Positions 1 through 8,455 of a DNA stretch of 64,000 bases are shown one piece after another. The DNA is taken from the NCBI GenBank assembly GCA_965655865.1, contig CBFHJJ010000006.1, forward strand, positions 6,223-70,222, read 5' to 3'. A model generated the notes under the pieces. The model saw only the letters and a program-made list of their open reading frames with translations. It had not been told where the DNA came from and ran no database searches. How positions within the stretch are numbered: the first letter of the stretch is position 1; the number at the start of each line of letters is the position of its first letter. Source of the stretch: MAG-121220-bin8 sp965655865. GTDB lineage: Bacteria > Bacteroidota > Bacteroidia > Flavobacteriales > Flavobacteriaceae. The position numbers and the translations under genes were made by a program.

Positions 1-932
1 ATGCTAACGATGAGGAATTAGGGGGCGCTCAAATGCATAGTAGTATTTCTGGAGTTTCAGATTTTTTAGCTAAAAATGAAAAGGATGCAATTGAAATAAC
101 AAAAAAATTAATTAAAAACATTAAGAAACCAACTCAAAATAAATTTGAAATCGATTCAATTGCTCCAATATTTGATAAAAAAGAGATTTTAGGGATTATT
201 CCATCACATTTAAAAAAACCTTTTGATATAAGAGATCTTGTAAAAAGATTTGTAGATGGATCTGAATTTATTGAATTTAAAGAAAATTATGGCAGAACAA
301 TGTTTTGTTGTTGGACTAAAATAAATGGTTATCCTGTTGGAATTATTGCAAATAATGGAGTGATTTTTCTTGAGTCTGCAAGAAAAGCGACACATTTTAT
401 ACAATTGGCGAATAAGTCAAATATTCCTTTACTATTTATACACAATACAACCGGCTTTATGGTTGGAAAAAAGTATGAACAAAATGGCATGATTAACGTT
501 GGTTCTCAATTAATACATGCTGTTTCTGGAAGTACAGTTCCACATATTAGTCTTCAGGTTGGAAATTCTTATGGTGCAGGAAATTATGCTATGTGTGGTA
601 GATCTTTTGAACCTAGATTTCTATTTTCTTATCCTAATGCAAAATCTGGTGTTATGGGTGCGGATCAGTTATCAGGTGTAATGGAAATTATTAAAAGAAA
701 TTCTGCATCTTCATTAAATAAAGTAATAGATGAAGATAAGCTTAAAATAGAAAAGAAGAAACTAGCCGAACAGGCTGATCAGAAAGCTAGTGTTTGGCAT
801 ACTACATCTGAGGTATGGGACGATGGAGTTATTGATCCAACTGATACCAGAAAATTTTTATCCTTGGCTTTGGCTACCGTTTACAGTAGTGAAATAAAAG
901 GGTCTAGTTCGTTTGGCGTATTTAGAATGTAA
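1..932 (+). CDS. Acyl-CoA carboxylase, carboxyltransferase (beta) subunit, 5' end missing
   Basis: This is the C-terminal part of a biotin-dependent acyl-CoA carboxylase beta subunit, which moves carboxyl from carboxybiotin to an acyl-CoA. The frame is open from the window edge: codons before the first ATG (position 33) read NDEELGGAQ, the usual ELGGA stretch before the HxxISGV segment, so the ATG at 33 is internal and the gene starts outside the window. The CoA-site segment GAGNYAMCGR, a following PNAK, and VMGADQ are visible. Family members include propionyl-, methylcrotonyl- and geranyl-CoA carboxylases; which acyl-CoA is used cannot be read here. No biotin-carrying alpha subunit is in view. 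The next gene starts 9 bp downstream. Confidence 0.9.
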   Translation, partial: ANDEELGGAQMHSSISGVSDFLAKNEKDAIEITKKLIKNIKKPTQNKFEIDSIAPIFDKKEILGIIPSHLKKPFDIRDLVKRFVDGSEFIEFKENYGRTMFCCWTKINGYPVGIIANNGVIFLESARKATHFIQLANKSNIPLLFIHNTTGFMVGKKYEQNGMINVGSQLIHAVSGSTVPHISLQVGNSYGAGNYAMCGRSFEPRFLFSYPNAKSGVMGADQLSGVMEIIKRNSASSLNKVIDEDKLKIEKKKLAEQADQKASVWHTTSEVWDDGVIDPTDTRKFLSLALATVYSSEIKGSSSFGVFRM

Positions 933-941
933 ATATTTATT

Positions 942-1754
942 ATGAAATATTTTAATGAAAACGATGTTAAAAACATAAAGTCATACAATTTTGATTTTAT
1001 AGAATTTGAAGAGTCAAATCACGTTTTTACTTTAACATTAAATCGACCTAAAAAGAAAAACGCTCTAAATCCTCAAATGATTAATGAAATAGCATTTGCC
1101 TTTCAATATGTTTCGTGCTCTAAAAGTATTAGAGCTTTATTATTAAAATCAAATGGAGATGTATTTTGTTCAGGATTAGATCTTAAAGCTATTAATGGTG
1201 ACATTGAAAAAAATAATTCAACTGTACCAAAAGCTAATTCAAAAATATTGATAGGAGAACTATTTAATAAGTTATACAAACCAAAAATCTGTCAGTTGGA
1301 AGGAGACGTATATGCTGGTGGTTTTTTGTTAATTGCTGGATGTAATTATGTTGTTTCAAAAGAAGGTTTAAAATTGGGCCTTCCAGAAGTTAAAAGAGGA
1401 ATTTTCCCAATGCAAGTTATGGAATCTCTTTCTAAAGTTGTTTCCTTTAGAAATGTAATGGATTGGTGTATTAGAGGCTATAACTTAGATGTTAAAACTG
1501 CTCATTCTTGGGGATTGATTTCTAAAATAGTAGACCAAGCTAATATTGAATCTTATGTTTCAAAATGGTTAAAAGAGGTTACCAGGAATTCTCCTTTTGC
1601 CATAAAACATGGTTTAGAAGCAATGGATAATATAAAATCTAGTGAATCAAATCATGAATATCTTCTGCAAATGTTAGAATTGGTTTTGAAATCTGACGAT
1701 GCTAGGGAAGGAATTGCTGCTTTTAAAGAAAAAAGAAATCCTAACTGGAAATAA
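942..1754 (+). CDS. Enoyl-CoA hydratase/isomerase family protein
   Basis: A 270-residue crotonase-fold protein. Visible are the N-terminal LNRPKKKNAL segment, the first oxyanion-hole stretch VFCSGLDL, and the AGGFLL helix followed by LGLPEVKRGIFP. The glutamate in LPEV matches the second catalytic Glu of enoyl-CoA hydratase. The first Glu (in the GGG-E helix of classical hydratases) is replaced by a hydrophobic residue, so isomerase, lyase or another crotonase-family reaction is equally possible. It follows the carboxylase subunit by 9 bp, which suggests joint transcription and use of the carboxylated product, as hydratases do in leucine and acyclic terpene degradation. The substrate is not known. 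Confidence 0.85.
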   Translation: MKYFNENDVKNIKSYNFDFIEFEESNHVFTLTLNRPKKKNALNPQMINEIAFAFQYVSCSKSIRALLLKSNGDVFCSGLDLKAINGDIEKNNSTVPKANSKILIGELFNKLYKPKICQLEGDVYAGGFLLIAGCNYVVSKEGLKLGLPEVKRGIFPMQVMESLSKVVSFRNVMDWCIRGYNLDVKTAHSWGLISKIVDQANIESYVSKWLKEVTRNSPFAIKHGLEAMDNIKSSESNHEYLLQMLELVLKSDDAREGIAAFKEKRNPNWK

Positions 1755-1804
1755 CAATTTTATTTTTTGAGTTTGTTATGCTTGCATAGTATTTTTTTAT
1801 ACTT

Positions 1805-1820
1805 TAGTATTTTAATACTA
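1805..1820. repeat. Inverted repeat, possible operator
   Basis: Two 7-base arms, TAGTATT and AATACTA, separated by TT. It lies in the 109-bp gap between the enoyl-CoA hydratase and MDR genes, the largest gap in the catabolic cluster. Close by, at 1777-1788, is another short inverted repeat (TATGC-TT-GCATA). The position fits an operator for the downstream seven genes; it is too AT-rich and has no T tract of the usual terminator kind directly after it. Function is inferred from position only. Confidence 0.35.
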
Positions 1821-1863
1821 ATTCATATATTACATTTAAAATCAAATAATAAAACTCATAAAA

Positions 1864-2859
1864 ATGTTAAAAAATAAAGTTGTTAAATTGTCATCTCGAC
1901 CAACAGGTTTTCCATCCGAAGACACATGGGTTCATGAAACTGAAGACGTCAGAGAAATAAATGATGGAGAAATTCTTTTGAAAAATTTATATATTTCTTT
2001 TGATCCAGCAATGAGAGGATGGTTAAATGAAACTAGATCGTATATTCCTCCAGTTCAAATTGGTGAAGTCATGAGAGCTGGAACTATTGGAGAAGTTGTA
2101 GAATCAAAAAACCCAAATTTTAACAAAGGTGATGTTCTTTCAGGTTGGGGTGGAGTTCAAGAATATTCAATTTCTAATGGAAAAGGATACTTTAAGGTCC
2201 CAAGTACTAAAATTCCATTACCAACTTTTATTGGAACTTTAGGAATGCCAGGAATGACTGCATACTTTGGTATTCTTGAAGTTGGTAAAATAAAAGAAGG
2301 TGATACCGTTTTAGTATCAGCTGCTGCAGGTGCTGTTGGAAGTATAGTTGGTCAAATTGCAAAAATTAAAGGATGTAAGGTTGTTGGTATTGCTGGTGGT
2401 AAGGACAAGTGTGATTATGTCATTAATGAACTTGGTTTTGATGGTTGTATTGACTACAAAAATGAAAGTGTAAAAAGAGGTATAAAAAGAGAATGCCCCG
2501 ACGGAATTGACGTTTATTTTGATAATGTTGGTGGTGAGATTTTAGATGCTGCTCTTGTTTTTTTAAGAATGGGAGCTCGAATTGTAGTTTGTGGAGCTAT
2601 TTCGCAATACAATGAAATGTCAGCCAAAGGCCCAGATAATTATTTGTCTTTGCTTGTAAACAGAGCATCAATGAAAGGAATGGTTGTTTTTGATTATGCC
2701 AAAAATTATCCTACTGCAACTAAAGAAATGTCTCAATGGATTTTAGAGGGTACTCTAAAATCAAAAGAGGACATTTACGAAGGAATAGAAAACTTTTATG
2801 AAGTTTTTAAAAAATTATTTAACGGAGACAAAAAAGGTAAATTAATATTAAAAATATAG
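1864..2859 (+). CDS. NAD(P)H-dependent MDR oxidoreductase (CurA/prostaglandin-reductase type)
   Basis: A 331-residue zinc-independent medium-chain dehydrogenase/reductase. The N-terminal part has FDPAMRGW, typical of the leukotriene B4 dehydrogenase/CurA group, and the nucleotide fold has AAAGAVGSIVGQIAK with a following GIAGG, then YFDNVGG. Family members reduce the C=C bond of enones or 2-enoyl compounds with NADPH, or catalyse the reverse. No zinc-binding cysteine cluster is present. The gene is first after a 109-bp gap with a palindrome and is 2 bp from the thiolase gene, so it probably acts on an unsaturated intermediate of this cluster's pathway. Confidence 0.85.
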   Translation: MLKNKVVKLSSRPTGFPSEDTWVHETEDVREINDGEILLKNLYISFDPAMRGWLNETRSYIPPVQIGEVMRAGTIGEVVESKNPNFNKGDVLSGWGGVQEYSISNGKGYFKVPSTKIPLPTFIGTLGMPGMTAYFGILEVGKIKEGDTVLVSAAAGAVGSIVGQIAKIKGCKVVGIAGGKDKCDYVINELGFDGCIDYKNESVKRGIKRECPDGIDVYFDNVGGEILDAALVFLRMGARIVVCGAISQYNEMSAKGPDNYLSLLVNRASMKGMVVFDYAKNYPTATKEMSQWILEGTLKSKEDIYEGIENFYEVFKKLFNGDKKGKLILKI

Positions 2860-2861
2860 AT

Positions 2862-4043
2862 ATGAGAGATGCATTAATCGTTTCAACGGCAAGAACTCCT
2901 TTGACAAAATCTTACAGAGGAACATTTAATAATACTACTGCTCCAACTATGGCTGGCTGGGCAATTGAAGAAGCGGTCAAAAGATCAGGAGTTGATCCAG
3001 AAAAAGTTGATGATGTTATCATGGGTGCAGCTTTGCAACAAGGAACACAACATTGTAATGTTGCCAGAAATGCAGCATTAGCTGCAGGTCTTCCAGTAAC
3101 TGTTAGCGGAATGACATTAGACAGACAATGTTCCTCGGGAATGATGGCTATTGCCACTGCTGCAAAACAAATTATAAGTGACGGAATGGATGTGGCTGTT
3201 GGAGGCGGCTTAGATTCAATTAGTTTGGTTCAAAATGAAAAAATGAATTTGGATAGGTGGGTTGATAAAAACTTAATAGCAAAACACAAACATATATACA
3301 TGCCAATGCTTAAGACTGCTGAGGTAGTAGCTAATAGATACAATATTTCAAGAGAATCTCAAGATGAATATTCTCTTCAAAGTCAGTTAAGAACTGCAAA
3401 AGCACAGGAAGAAGGAAAATTTAATGATGAAATTATCTCAGTTAAAACAACTATGGGTGTTATGGATAAGATAACTAAAGAGATTTCATTTGTTGAAAAG
3501 ACTACATCCAAAGACGAGTGCAATAGACCTAATACAACTTTTGAAGGATTAAGTTCACTTAAACCAGTTGTAGAAGGAGGATCAATAACTGCTGGAAATG
3601 CTAGTCAGCTTTCTGATGGTGCATCTGCTTGTGTTTTAATGGAATCAAGTGTTGCTGCGAAGCATAATGTCACACCACTTGGAATTTACAGGGGAATTGC
3701 AGTTGCCGGATGTGAACCAGATGAAATGGGTATTGGACCAATATATGCCGTTCCTAAATTGTTAAAGCAAAATGGTCTTAAAATGAGTGACATTGGACTC
3801 TGGGAGCTTAATGAAGCATTTGCTGTTCAAGTGATTTATTGCAGAGATGTTCTTGGAATTCCTAATGAAATTTTAAATGTGAATGGAGGATCTATTTCAA
3901 TAGGACATCCTTATGGAATGAGTGGATCAAGAATGGTTGGTCATGCACTAATTGAAGGTAAAAGAAGAGGCGTTAAATATGTAGTTTCAACAATGTGTGT
4001 TGGTGGAGGAATGGGAGCTGCAGGTCTTTTTGAAGTTATTTAA
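2862..4043 (+). CDS. Acetyl-CoA C-acyltransferase (thiolase)
   Basis: A 393-residue thiolase. The acylated cysteine is in DRQCSSG (Cys90), the activating His in SIGHPYG (His349), and the second catalytic Cys in STMCVGGG (Cys379), so all three active-site residues are intact. The stretches GCEPDEMG, LWELNEAFA and NVNGG follow the degradative thiolase pattern. From memory the sequence resembles the FadA5-like thiolases used for branched or cyclic substrates more than FadA of fatty acid oxidation, but that is a recollection, not a search. It should cleave a 3-ketoacyl-CoA to acetyl- or propionyl-CoA. It starts 2 bp after the MDR gene. Confidence 0.93.
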   Translation: MRDALIVSTARTPLTKSYRGTFNNTTAPTMAGWAIEEAVKRSGVDPEKVDDVIMGAALQQGTQHCNVARNAALAAGLPVTVSGMTLDRQCSSGMMAIATAAKQIISDGMDVAVGGGLDSISLVQNEKMNLDRWVDKNLIAKHKHIYMPMLKTAEVVANRYNISRESQDEYSLQSQLRTAKAQEEGKFNDEIISVKTTMGVMDKITKEISFVEKTTSKDECNRPNTTFEGLSSLKPVVEGGSITAGNASQLSDGASACVLMESSVAAKHNVTPLGIYRGIAVAGCEPDEMGIGPIYAVPKLLKQNGLKMSDIGLWELNEAFAVQVIYCRDVLGIPNEILNVNGGSISIGHPYGMSGSRMVGHALIEGKRRGVKYVVSTMCVGGGMGAAGLFEVI

Positions 4044-4088
4044 GTTTATATAATAAAAAATAATAAAGTTTAATTAATAAAAAATAAT

Positions 4089-4829
4089 ATGAAAAGATTA
4101 GAGGGTCAAGTTGCTATTGTTACAGGTGGAGCACGCGGAATAGGAAAGGGAATCTGTGAAGTTTTTTGCAGAGAGGGAGCTACGGTAGCATTATGGGATG
4201 TTTTAGACGGAACTGAAACAGTAAATGAAATAACACAAAATGGTGGAAAAATATTTTTTCAAAAAGTTGATGTAACAGATCAAAGTTCTGTAGATAATGC
4301 TATTGAAGAGATCATTAAACAACATGGTAAAATTGAGATTTTAATTAATAACGCAGGAATCATAAGAGACAAATCGTTCTTGAAAATGTCAGAAGAAGAA
4401 TGGGATTCAGTAATTAATGTAAATCTTAAATCCCTATACGTAGTAACAAGAGCTGTAGTTCCACACATGAAAGAAAATGGATATGGAAGAATCGTTTCAG
4501 CTTCTTCTATTAATGGAACAGCAGGTGCATTTGGACAAACCAATTATTGTGCTACTAAAGCTGGAATTTCTGGTTTTACAAGAGCACTTTGTAAAGAGGT
4601 TGGTAGACACGGAATTACCGCAAATGCAGTAGCACCAGGTTTTGTAAAATCTGTAATGTCCGACAGTATGCCTGAAGAAATTATTAAGGGTGCAGTTAAA
4701 ATGATTCCAGTGGGTAGAATTGGTACTCCTGAAGATATGGGTCATGCTTATTTGTTTTTAGCATCTAAAGAATCAGGATTTGTAAGTGGAATAACTCTAC
4801 ATGCAAATGGTGGATCAATGCCAATGTAA
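4089..4829 (+). CDS. SDR family 3-oxoacyl reductase / 3-hydroxyacyl-CoA dehydrogenase
   Basis: A 246-residue classical short-chain dehydrogenase of the FabG type. Visible: the Rossmann motif TGGARGIG (residues 12-19), NNAG (87-90), the catalytic serine in SASS (about 139-140) and YCATK (Tyr153, Lys157). The C-terminal LHANGGSMPM resembles the FabG ending. In this setting, between thiolase and MaoC hydratase genes and away from fatty-acid synthesis genes, it most likely oxidises a 3-hydroxyacyl-CoA to the 3-keto thiolase substrate. A role as acetoacetyl-CoA or 3-oxoacyl-ACP reductase cannot be excluded. Confidence 0.88.
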   Translation: MKRLEGQVAIVTGGARGIGKGICEVFCREGATVALWDVLDGTETVNEITQNGGKIFFQKVDVTDQSSVDNAIEEIIKQHGKIEILINNAGIIRDKSFLKMSEEEWDSVINVNLKSLYVVTRAVVPHMKENGYGRIVSASSINGTAGAFGQTNYCATKAGISGFTRALCKEVGRHGITANAVAPGFVKSVMSDSMPEEIIKGAVKMIPVGRIGTPEDMGHAYLFLASKESGFVSGITLHANGGSMPM

Positions 4830-4846
4830 AATTTAAAATTATAATT

Positions 4847-5323
4847 ATGAATAATAACGAAGCATATAAAACTAGTTTCAAAAACTTAGATGAATTGAGT
4901 AATTCTGTTGGAAAAGAACTTGGAGTTTCAGAATGGATTGAAATCACACAAGAAAATATAAATGTATTTGCTAAAATCACTCAAGATGAGCAATGGATTC
5001 ATATAGATAAAAAAAAATCTGAAAAACATTCACCGTATAAAACAACTATTGCACATGGTTTTATGATATTATCTCTAGCCTCAAGATTTTCTTATGATAC
5101 ATTAAATTTAGAAAGTGTTAAAATGGGGGTTAATTACGGAGTAGATAGAGTTCGTTTTACTAGTGCTACTCCCTCAGGAGGATTTATTAGAGGAAGAGTT
5201 TCTCTTTTAGAGTGCGAAAAGAAAGATGGAAGTGCAAAATATAAATTAGGAATTACTGTAGAATTAAATGGTCAAGAAAAACCAGTTTGTGTTGCTGAAA
5301 CCTTAGCAATTGCTTACGAATAA
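4847..5323 (+). CDS. MaoC family (R)-specific enoyl-CoA hydratase
   Basis: A 158-residue single-hotdog MaoC-like protein. The hydratase 2 motif is clear: Asp47 and His52 in QDEQWIHID, then a TIAHGF helix that forms the hotdog core. Such enzymes add water to trans-2-enoyl-CoA to give (R)-3-hydroxyacyl-CoA, acting as dimers in the cytoplasm. It lies 17 bp after the SDR gene and 10 bp before a second crotonase gene, so the cluster contains two structurally unrelated kinds of hydratase candidate. Members in bile-acid, terpene and polyhydroxyalkanoate pathways look alike at this level. Confidence 0.88.
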   Translation: MNNNEAYKTSFKNLDELSNSVGKELGVSEWIEITQENINVFAKITQDEQWIHIDKKKSEKHSPYKTTIAHGFMILSLASRFSYDTLNLESVKMGVNYGVDRVRFTSATPSGGFIRGRVSLLECEKKDGSAKYKLGITVELNGQEKPVCVAETLAIAYE

Positions 5324-5333
5324 AATTAATATT

Positions 5334-6116
5334 ATGGAGAATAAAGCAGTTTTGTTAGAGGTTTTTGAAAGTATTGCATTAATAACTTTAAATAGACCAG
5401 AAAGATATAATGCAGTTAATCAAGATTTAATTGAAGGAATTAATTATGTGTTTTCTGTTATAAAAAATGATGACAATATTAGGGCCGTAGTTTTAACTGG
5501 AATTGGAAAAGGTTTTTGTTCTGGAGCAGATTTGACAACAATGGGAACTTTATCTCCAGAAGATTCTAGAGATTATATAATTGATAATTATAAACCAATT
5601 TTAAATAATTTTTTAAGTCTACGGAAACCAATTATAGGAGCAATAAATGGTACTGCTGCTGGAGTTGGTGCTGCTTTTGCTTTAGCTTGTGATTTTAGAG
5701 TTATGAGTAAAGAAAGTGCATTATTGTATGCTTTTATTAATATTGGATTAGGACCTGATGGAGGCGCTAGTTGGTTGCTCTCAAGACAAGTTGGCTACAG
5801 TAAGGCCTTGGAGATTGCCACAGGTGGTAAAAGAGTATTTGGTGAAGAATGTTTTAAACTGGGTTTAACTAACAAATTAGTTGAATCAAATGAAATCGTA
5901 GATGTTGCAAAAAGTTGGGCTATTGAATTATCAAAAAAACCAACCATTGGTATAGGTATTACAAAACAAGACATGATTTTTTCTCTAAATAATGATTTAT
6001 TAAATACTATAGAATTTGAAGCTAAAGAACAAGTTGCGGCATTTTATAGTGAAGATTTAAAAGAGGGTGTAACTGCTTTTTTAGAAAAAAGAAAAGCTAA
6101 TTTTAAAGGCAAATAA
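5334..6116 (+). CDS. Enoyl-CoA hydratase/isomerase, PaaG-like
   Basis: A 260-residue crotonase-fold protein. The ATG at 5334 is chosen; a TTG further upstream in frame would overlap the MaoC gene and adds only AT-rich codons. FCSGADL (61-67) and GTAAGVGAAFALACD form the two oxyanion segments. Where hydratases carry the second catalytic Glu this protein has NIGLGPDGGASWLL with Asp142, the arrangement of PaaG and related delta3-delta2 or oxepin isomerases. Isomerisation of a double bond or ring-derived acyl-CoA is therefore more likely than plain hydration. It precedes the acyl-CoA dehydrogenase pair by 8 bp. Confidence 0.87.
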   Translation: MENKAVLLEVFESIALITLNRPERYNAVNQDLIEGINYVFSVIKNDDNIRAVVLTGIGKGFCSGADLTTMGTLSPEDSRDYIIDNYKPILNNFLSLRKPIIGAINGTAAGVGAAFALACDFRVMSKESALLYAFINIGLGPDGGASWLLSRQVGYSKALEIATGGKRVFGEECFKLGLTNKLVESNEIVDVAKSWAIELSKKPTIGIGITKQDMIFSLNNDLLNTIEFEAKEQVAAFYSEDLKEGVTAFLEKRKANFKGK

Positions 6117-6124
6117 TAAAAGGA

Positions 6125-7318
6125 ATGGAAACACAAGTTCAGGTAGATTTAACAAGTTTTAGATTAGAAACAAGAAAATGGTTGGAAGAAAATTGTCCTA
6201 AGTCCATGCAAGAACCTGTAACTGATGCAAAGCAATTGTATTGGGGAGGTAAAAACGGGAATTTTAGTTCAGATGATCAAAAAATTTGGTTTGAAAGAAT
6301 GTTAAAAAAAAAATGGATCGTTCCATATTGGGAAACTAGGTACGGTGGTGGTGGACTAAATCCAGCTCAAAATAATATTTTGAATCAAGAAATGTCAAGA
6401 TTAGGTTGTAGAAAACCTCATATTAATTTTGGTATTTCAATGCTTGGACCAGCATTATTAAAATTTGCTACGGAAGATCAAAAAATTTATTATTTAAATC
6501 AAATATGCAAGGGTGAAATTAGATGGGTGCAAGGCTATAGCGAACCAAATGCTGGAAGTGATTTAGCAAACCTACAAACAAAAGCTGAAGATAACGGAGA
6601 CCATTTTTTGGTTACTGGTTCAAAAGTTTGGACTTCATATGGTGATAAAGGAGATTTTATATTCTGTTTAGTTAGAACAAGTAACGATTCTAAACATACG
6701 GGAATTAGTTTTTTATTAATTGATATGAATTCCAGGGGAGTTTCCACTCGACCAATTAAATTAATAAGTGGAAAATCACCCTTTACTGAAACTTTTTTTG
6801 ATTCAGTAAAAGTTCCTAAAGAAAATTTAGTAGGGACACTCAATGATGGTTGGACAATAGCTAAGTATTTATTGACTCACGAACGTCAAATGATAGGTGG
6901 AATTGGTGACACAGATAAGAAAAAAACACTTAGTGAAATAGCAATCACCTCAATCGGACTTAAAGATGGACTTTTATTAGATTCATCAATAAGATCAAAG
7001 ATTTCAAACTTGGAAATGAATGAAAAAATATTTGAACTAACCATTCAGAGAGCACTTGATGAACACAAAGCTGGAAATAACTCAGGTGCAGTTTCATCAT
7101 TTTTTAAATATTATGGTACTGAGCTTGCTATGCAAAAAGAAGAATTAAGATTGGAAGTAAATGGTTTTAATTCAACTGAGTGGACCAGTGAAGAATCAAA
7201 TAATGGTAGGGAAGCAAGATATTTCTGTCGTTCTAAGGGGCACTCTATTGAAGGAGGAACACATGAAGTACAATTAAATATAATAGCAAAAAGAGTCTTA
7301 GGTCTCCCCACAAAATAA
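6125..7318 (+). CDS. Acyl-CoA dehydrogenase, catalytic-type subunit
   Basis: A 397-residue flavin acyl-CoA dehydrogenase. YSEPNAGSDLA and TGSKVWTSYGD are the FAD and substrate-binding segments. At the short-chain/MCAD catalytic position (YEGT in MCAD) it has EGGTHEV with the glutamate shifted, but LTHERQM places Glu253 where isovaleryl-CoA dehydrogenase carries its base. The next gene is a second acyl-CoA dehydrogenase 11 bp away that lacks this Glu. That pairing is known from heterotetrameric FadE enzymes of steroid side-chain degradation, where one subunit supplies the base. It should introduce a double bond into an acyl-CoA with an unusual acyl group. Confidence 0.9.
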   Translation: METQVQVDLTSFRLETRKWLEENCPKSMQEPVTDAKQLYWGGKNGNFSSDDQKIWFERMLKKKWIVPYWETRYGGGGLNPAQNNILNQEMSRLGCRKPHINFGISMLGPALLKFATEDQKIYYLNQICKGEIRWVQGYSEPNAGSDLANLQTKAEDNGDHFLVTGSKVWTSYGDKGDFIFCLVRTSNDSKHTGISFLLIDMNSRGVSTRPIKLISGKSPFTETFFDSVKVPKENLVGTLNDGWTIAKYLLTHERQMIGGIGDTDKKKTLSEIAITSIGLKDGLLLDSSIRSKISNLEMNEKIFELTIQRALDEHKAGNNSGAVSSFFKYYGTELAMQKEELRLEVNGFNSTEWTSEESNNGREARYFCRSKGHSIEGGTHEVQLNIIAKRVLGLPTK

Positions 7319-7329
7319 TAATAATAATT

Positions 7330-8454
7330 ATGGCACTTATAATTAATGAAGAGCAAAATATGCTCAAATCTTCAGCTAAGGAACTGTTAAACTTAAAATC
7401 TCCAATTTCTCTAATGAGAGAAATGAGAGATGATAATTATAATCAATTTAATTCAAATTTATGGACTGAAATGGTCGAAATGGGATGGACAGCTTTAACT
7501 ATCCCTGAAAAATATAATGGACTTAATTTTGGTTATGTTGGTCTTGGTCAAGTTTTAGAAGAAATGGGTAGAAATCTTACAGTTAGTCCAATTATTTCTA
7601 CAGTTTTAACCTCTACTTCTTTGATTTCATTTTCAAAGAATGAGGTTTTGAAAAATAAGCTATTTCAAGAAATTATGAGTGGTAAGAAACTTTGTGCTCT
7701 AGCTCACGAAGAAAGTTCTCATCATACTTCAAATGTAAAAATTTCTGTAATTTCAAAAATTAATGACCACTTGGTGCTTAACGGTAAAAAGAGATTCGTT
7801 ATTGATGGTTCAATTTCAGATTATTTAATAGTTTCTGCTAATAATAAAAATGAAGATCAGGTTGATTTGATTTTAATCGATTCAAAATCAGATGGAGTTT
7901 CTTTTAATAACAAAGTTCACATGGATTCAAGAATTTATTCAGATATCACATTTGATAATGTTAAGATTGAGAAAAGTAATTTTTTATCATCTGACAATGA
8001 CGGACAAAAAATATTACACAAGACAATCGATGTAGCTAGGGTAGGTCTAGCTGCTGAAATGCTCGGTAATGTTCAACAAGCTTTTGAAATGACAATGCAG
8101 TACTTAAAAGAGAGAGAACAATTTGGAGTTAAAATAGGTTCTTTTCAAGCCTTACAACACAGATCAGCATTAATGTTTGGTGAAATTGAATTGTGTAAAT
8201 CTATTGTTTTAAAGGCTTTGCAAGCTATAGATGATGATGATGAGAATTTACCAGAACTAGCTAGTTTAGCTAAAGCTAAATTAGGTTTAGTATCGAAGTT
8301 GGTTTCTAATGAAGCAGTTCAAATGCATGGTGGTATTGGAGTTACTGATGATGCCGATATTGGGTTTTTTCTAAAAAGAACAAGACTTACACAAAGAATG
8401 TTTGGAGACTCAAATTATAATTTAGATAGAGTTGCCAAATTAAACAACTATTAA
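7330..8454 (+). CDS. Acyl-CoA dehydrogenase, probable partner subunit
   Basis: A 374-residue acyl-CoA dehydrogenase-family protein. The C-terminal domain has EREQFGVKIGSFQALQH and MHGGIGVTDD, typical of the family. At the isovaleryl-type base position it reads DVARVGL (Ala instead of Glu) and at the MCAD-type position FGDSN, so neither usual catalytic glutamate is present. The N-terminal half is divergent (AHEESSHHT in place of the TEP-GS segment). The simplest reading is a non-catalytic or FAD-binding subunit that forms a heteromer with the upstream dehydrogenase. The gene ends 1 bp before the convergent gene at 8456. Confidence 0.87.
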   Translation: MALIINEEQNMLKSSAKELLNLKSPISLMREMRDDNYNQFNSNLWTEMVEMGWTALTIPEKYNGLNFGYVGLGQVLEEMGRNLTVSPIISTVLTSTSLISFSKNEVLKNKLFQEIMSGKKLCALAHEESSHHTSNVKISVISKINDHLVLNGKKRFVIDGSISDYLIVSANNKNEDQVDLILIDSKSDGVSFNNKVHMDSRIYSDITFDNVKIEKSNFLSSDNDGQKILHKTIDVARVGLAAEMLGNVQQAFEMTMQYLKEREQFGVKIGSFQALQHRSALMFGEIELCKSIVLKALQAIDDDDENLPELASLAKAKLGLVSKLVSNEAVQMHGGIGVTDDADIGFFLKRTRLTQRMFGDSNYNLDRVAKLNNY

Positions 8455-8455
8455 C

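Noticed and set aside
2912..3157. Open frame on the minus strand inside the thiolase gene.
   Set aside because: It lies wholly within a strongly conserved gene on the other strand and has no recognisable motif. Similar opposite-strand frames at 4280-4543, 6535-6843, 18299-18613, 20198-20521, 33255-33632 and 46892-47161 were left out for the same reason.
1..8454. Calling the cluster a steroid or geraniol degradation operon.
   Set aside because: Enzyme families overlap with those pathways, but the key diagnostic genes (ring-opening enzymes, AtuA/AtuH-like proteins, alpha carboxylase) are not in view, so a named pathway would be overclaiming.
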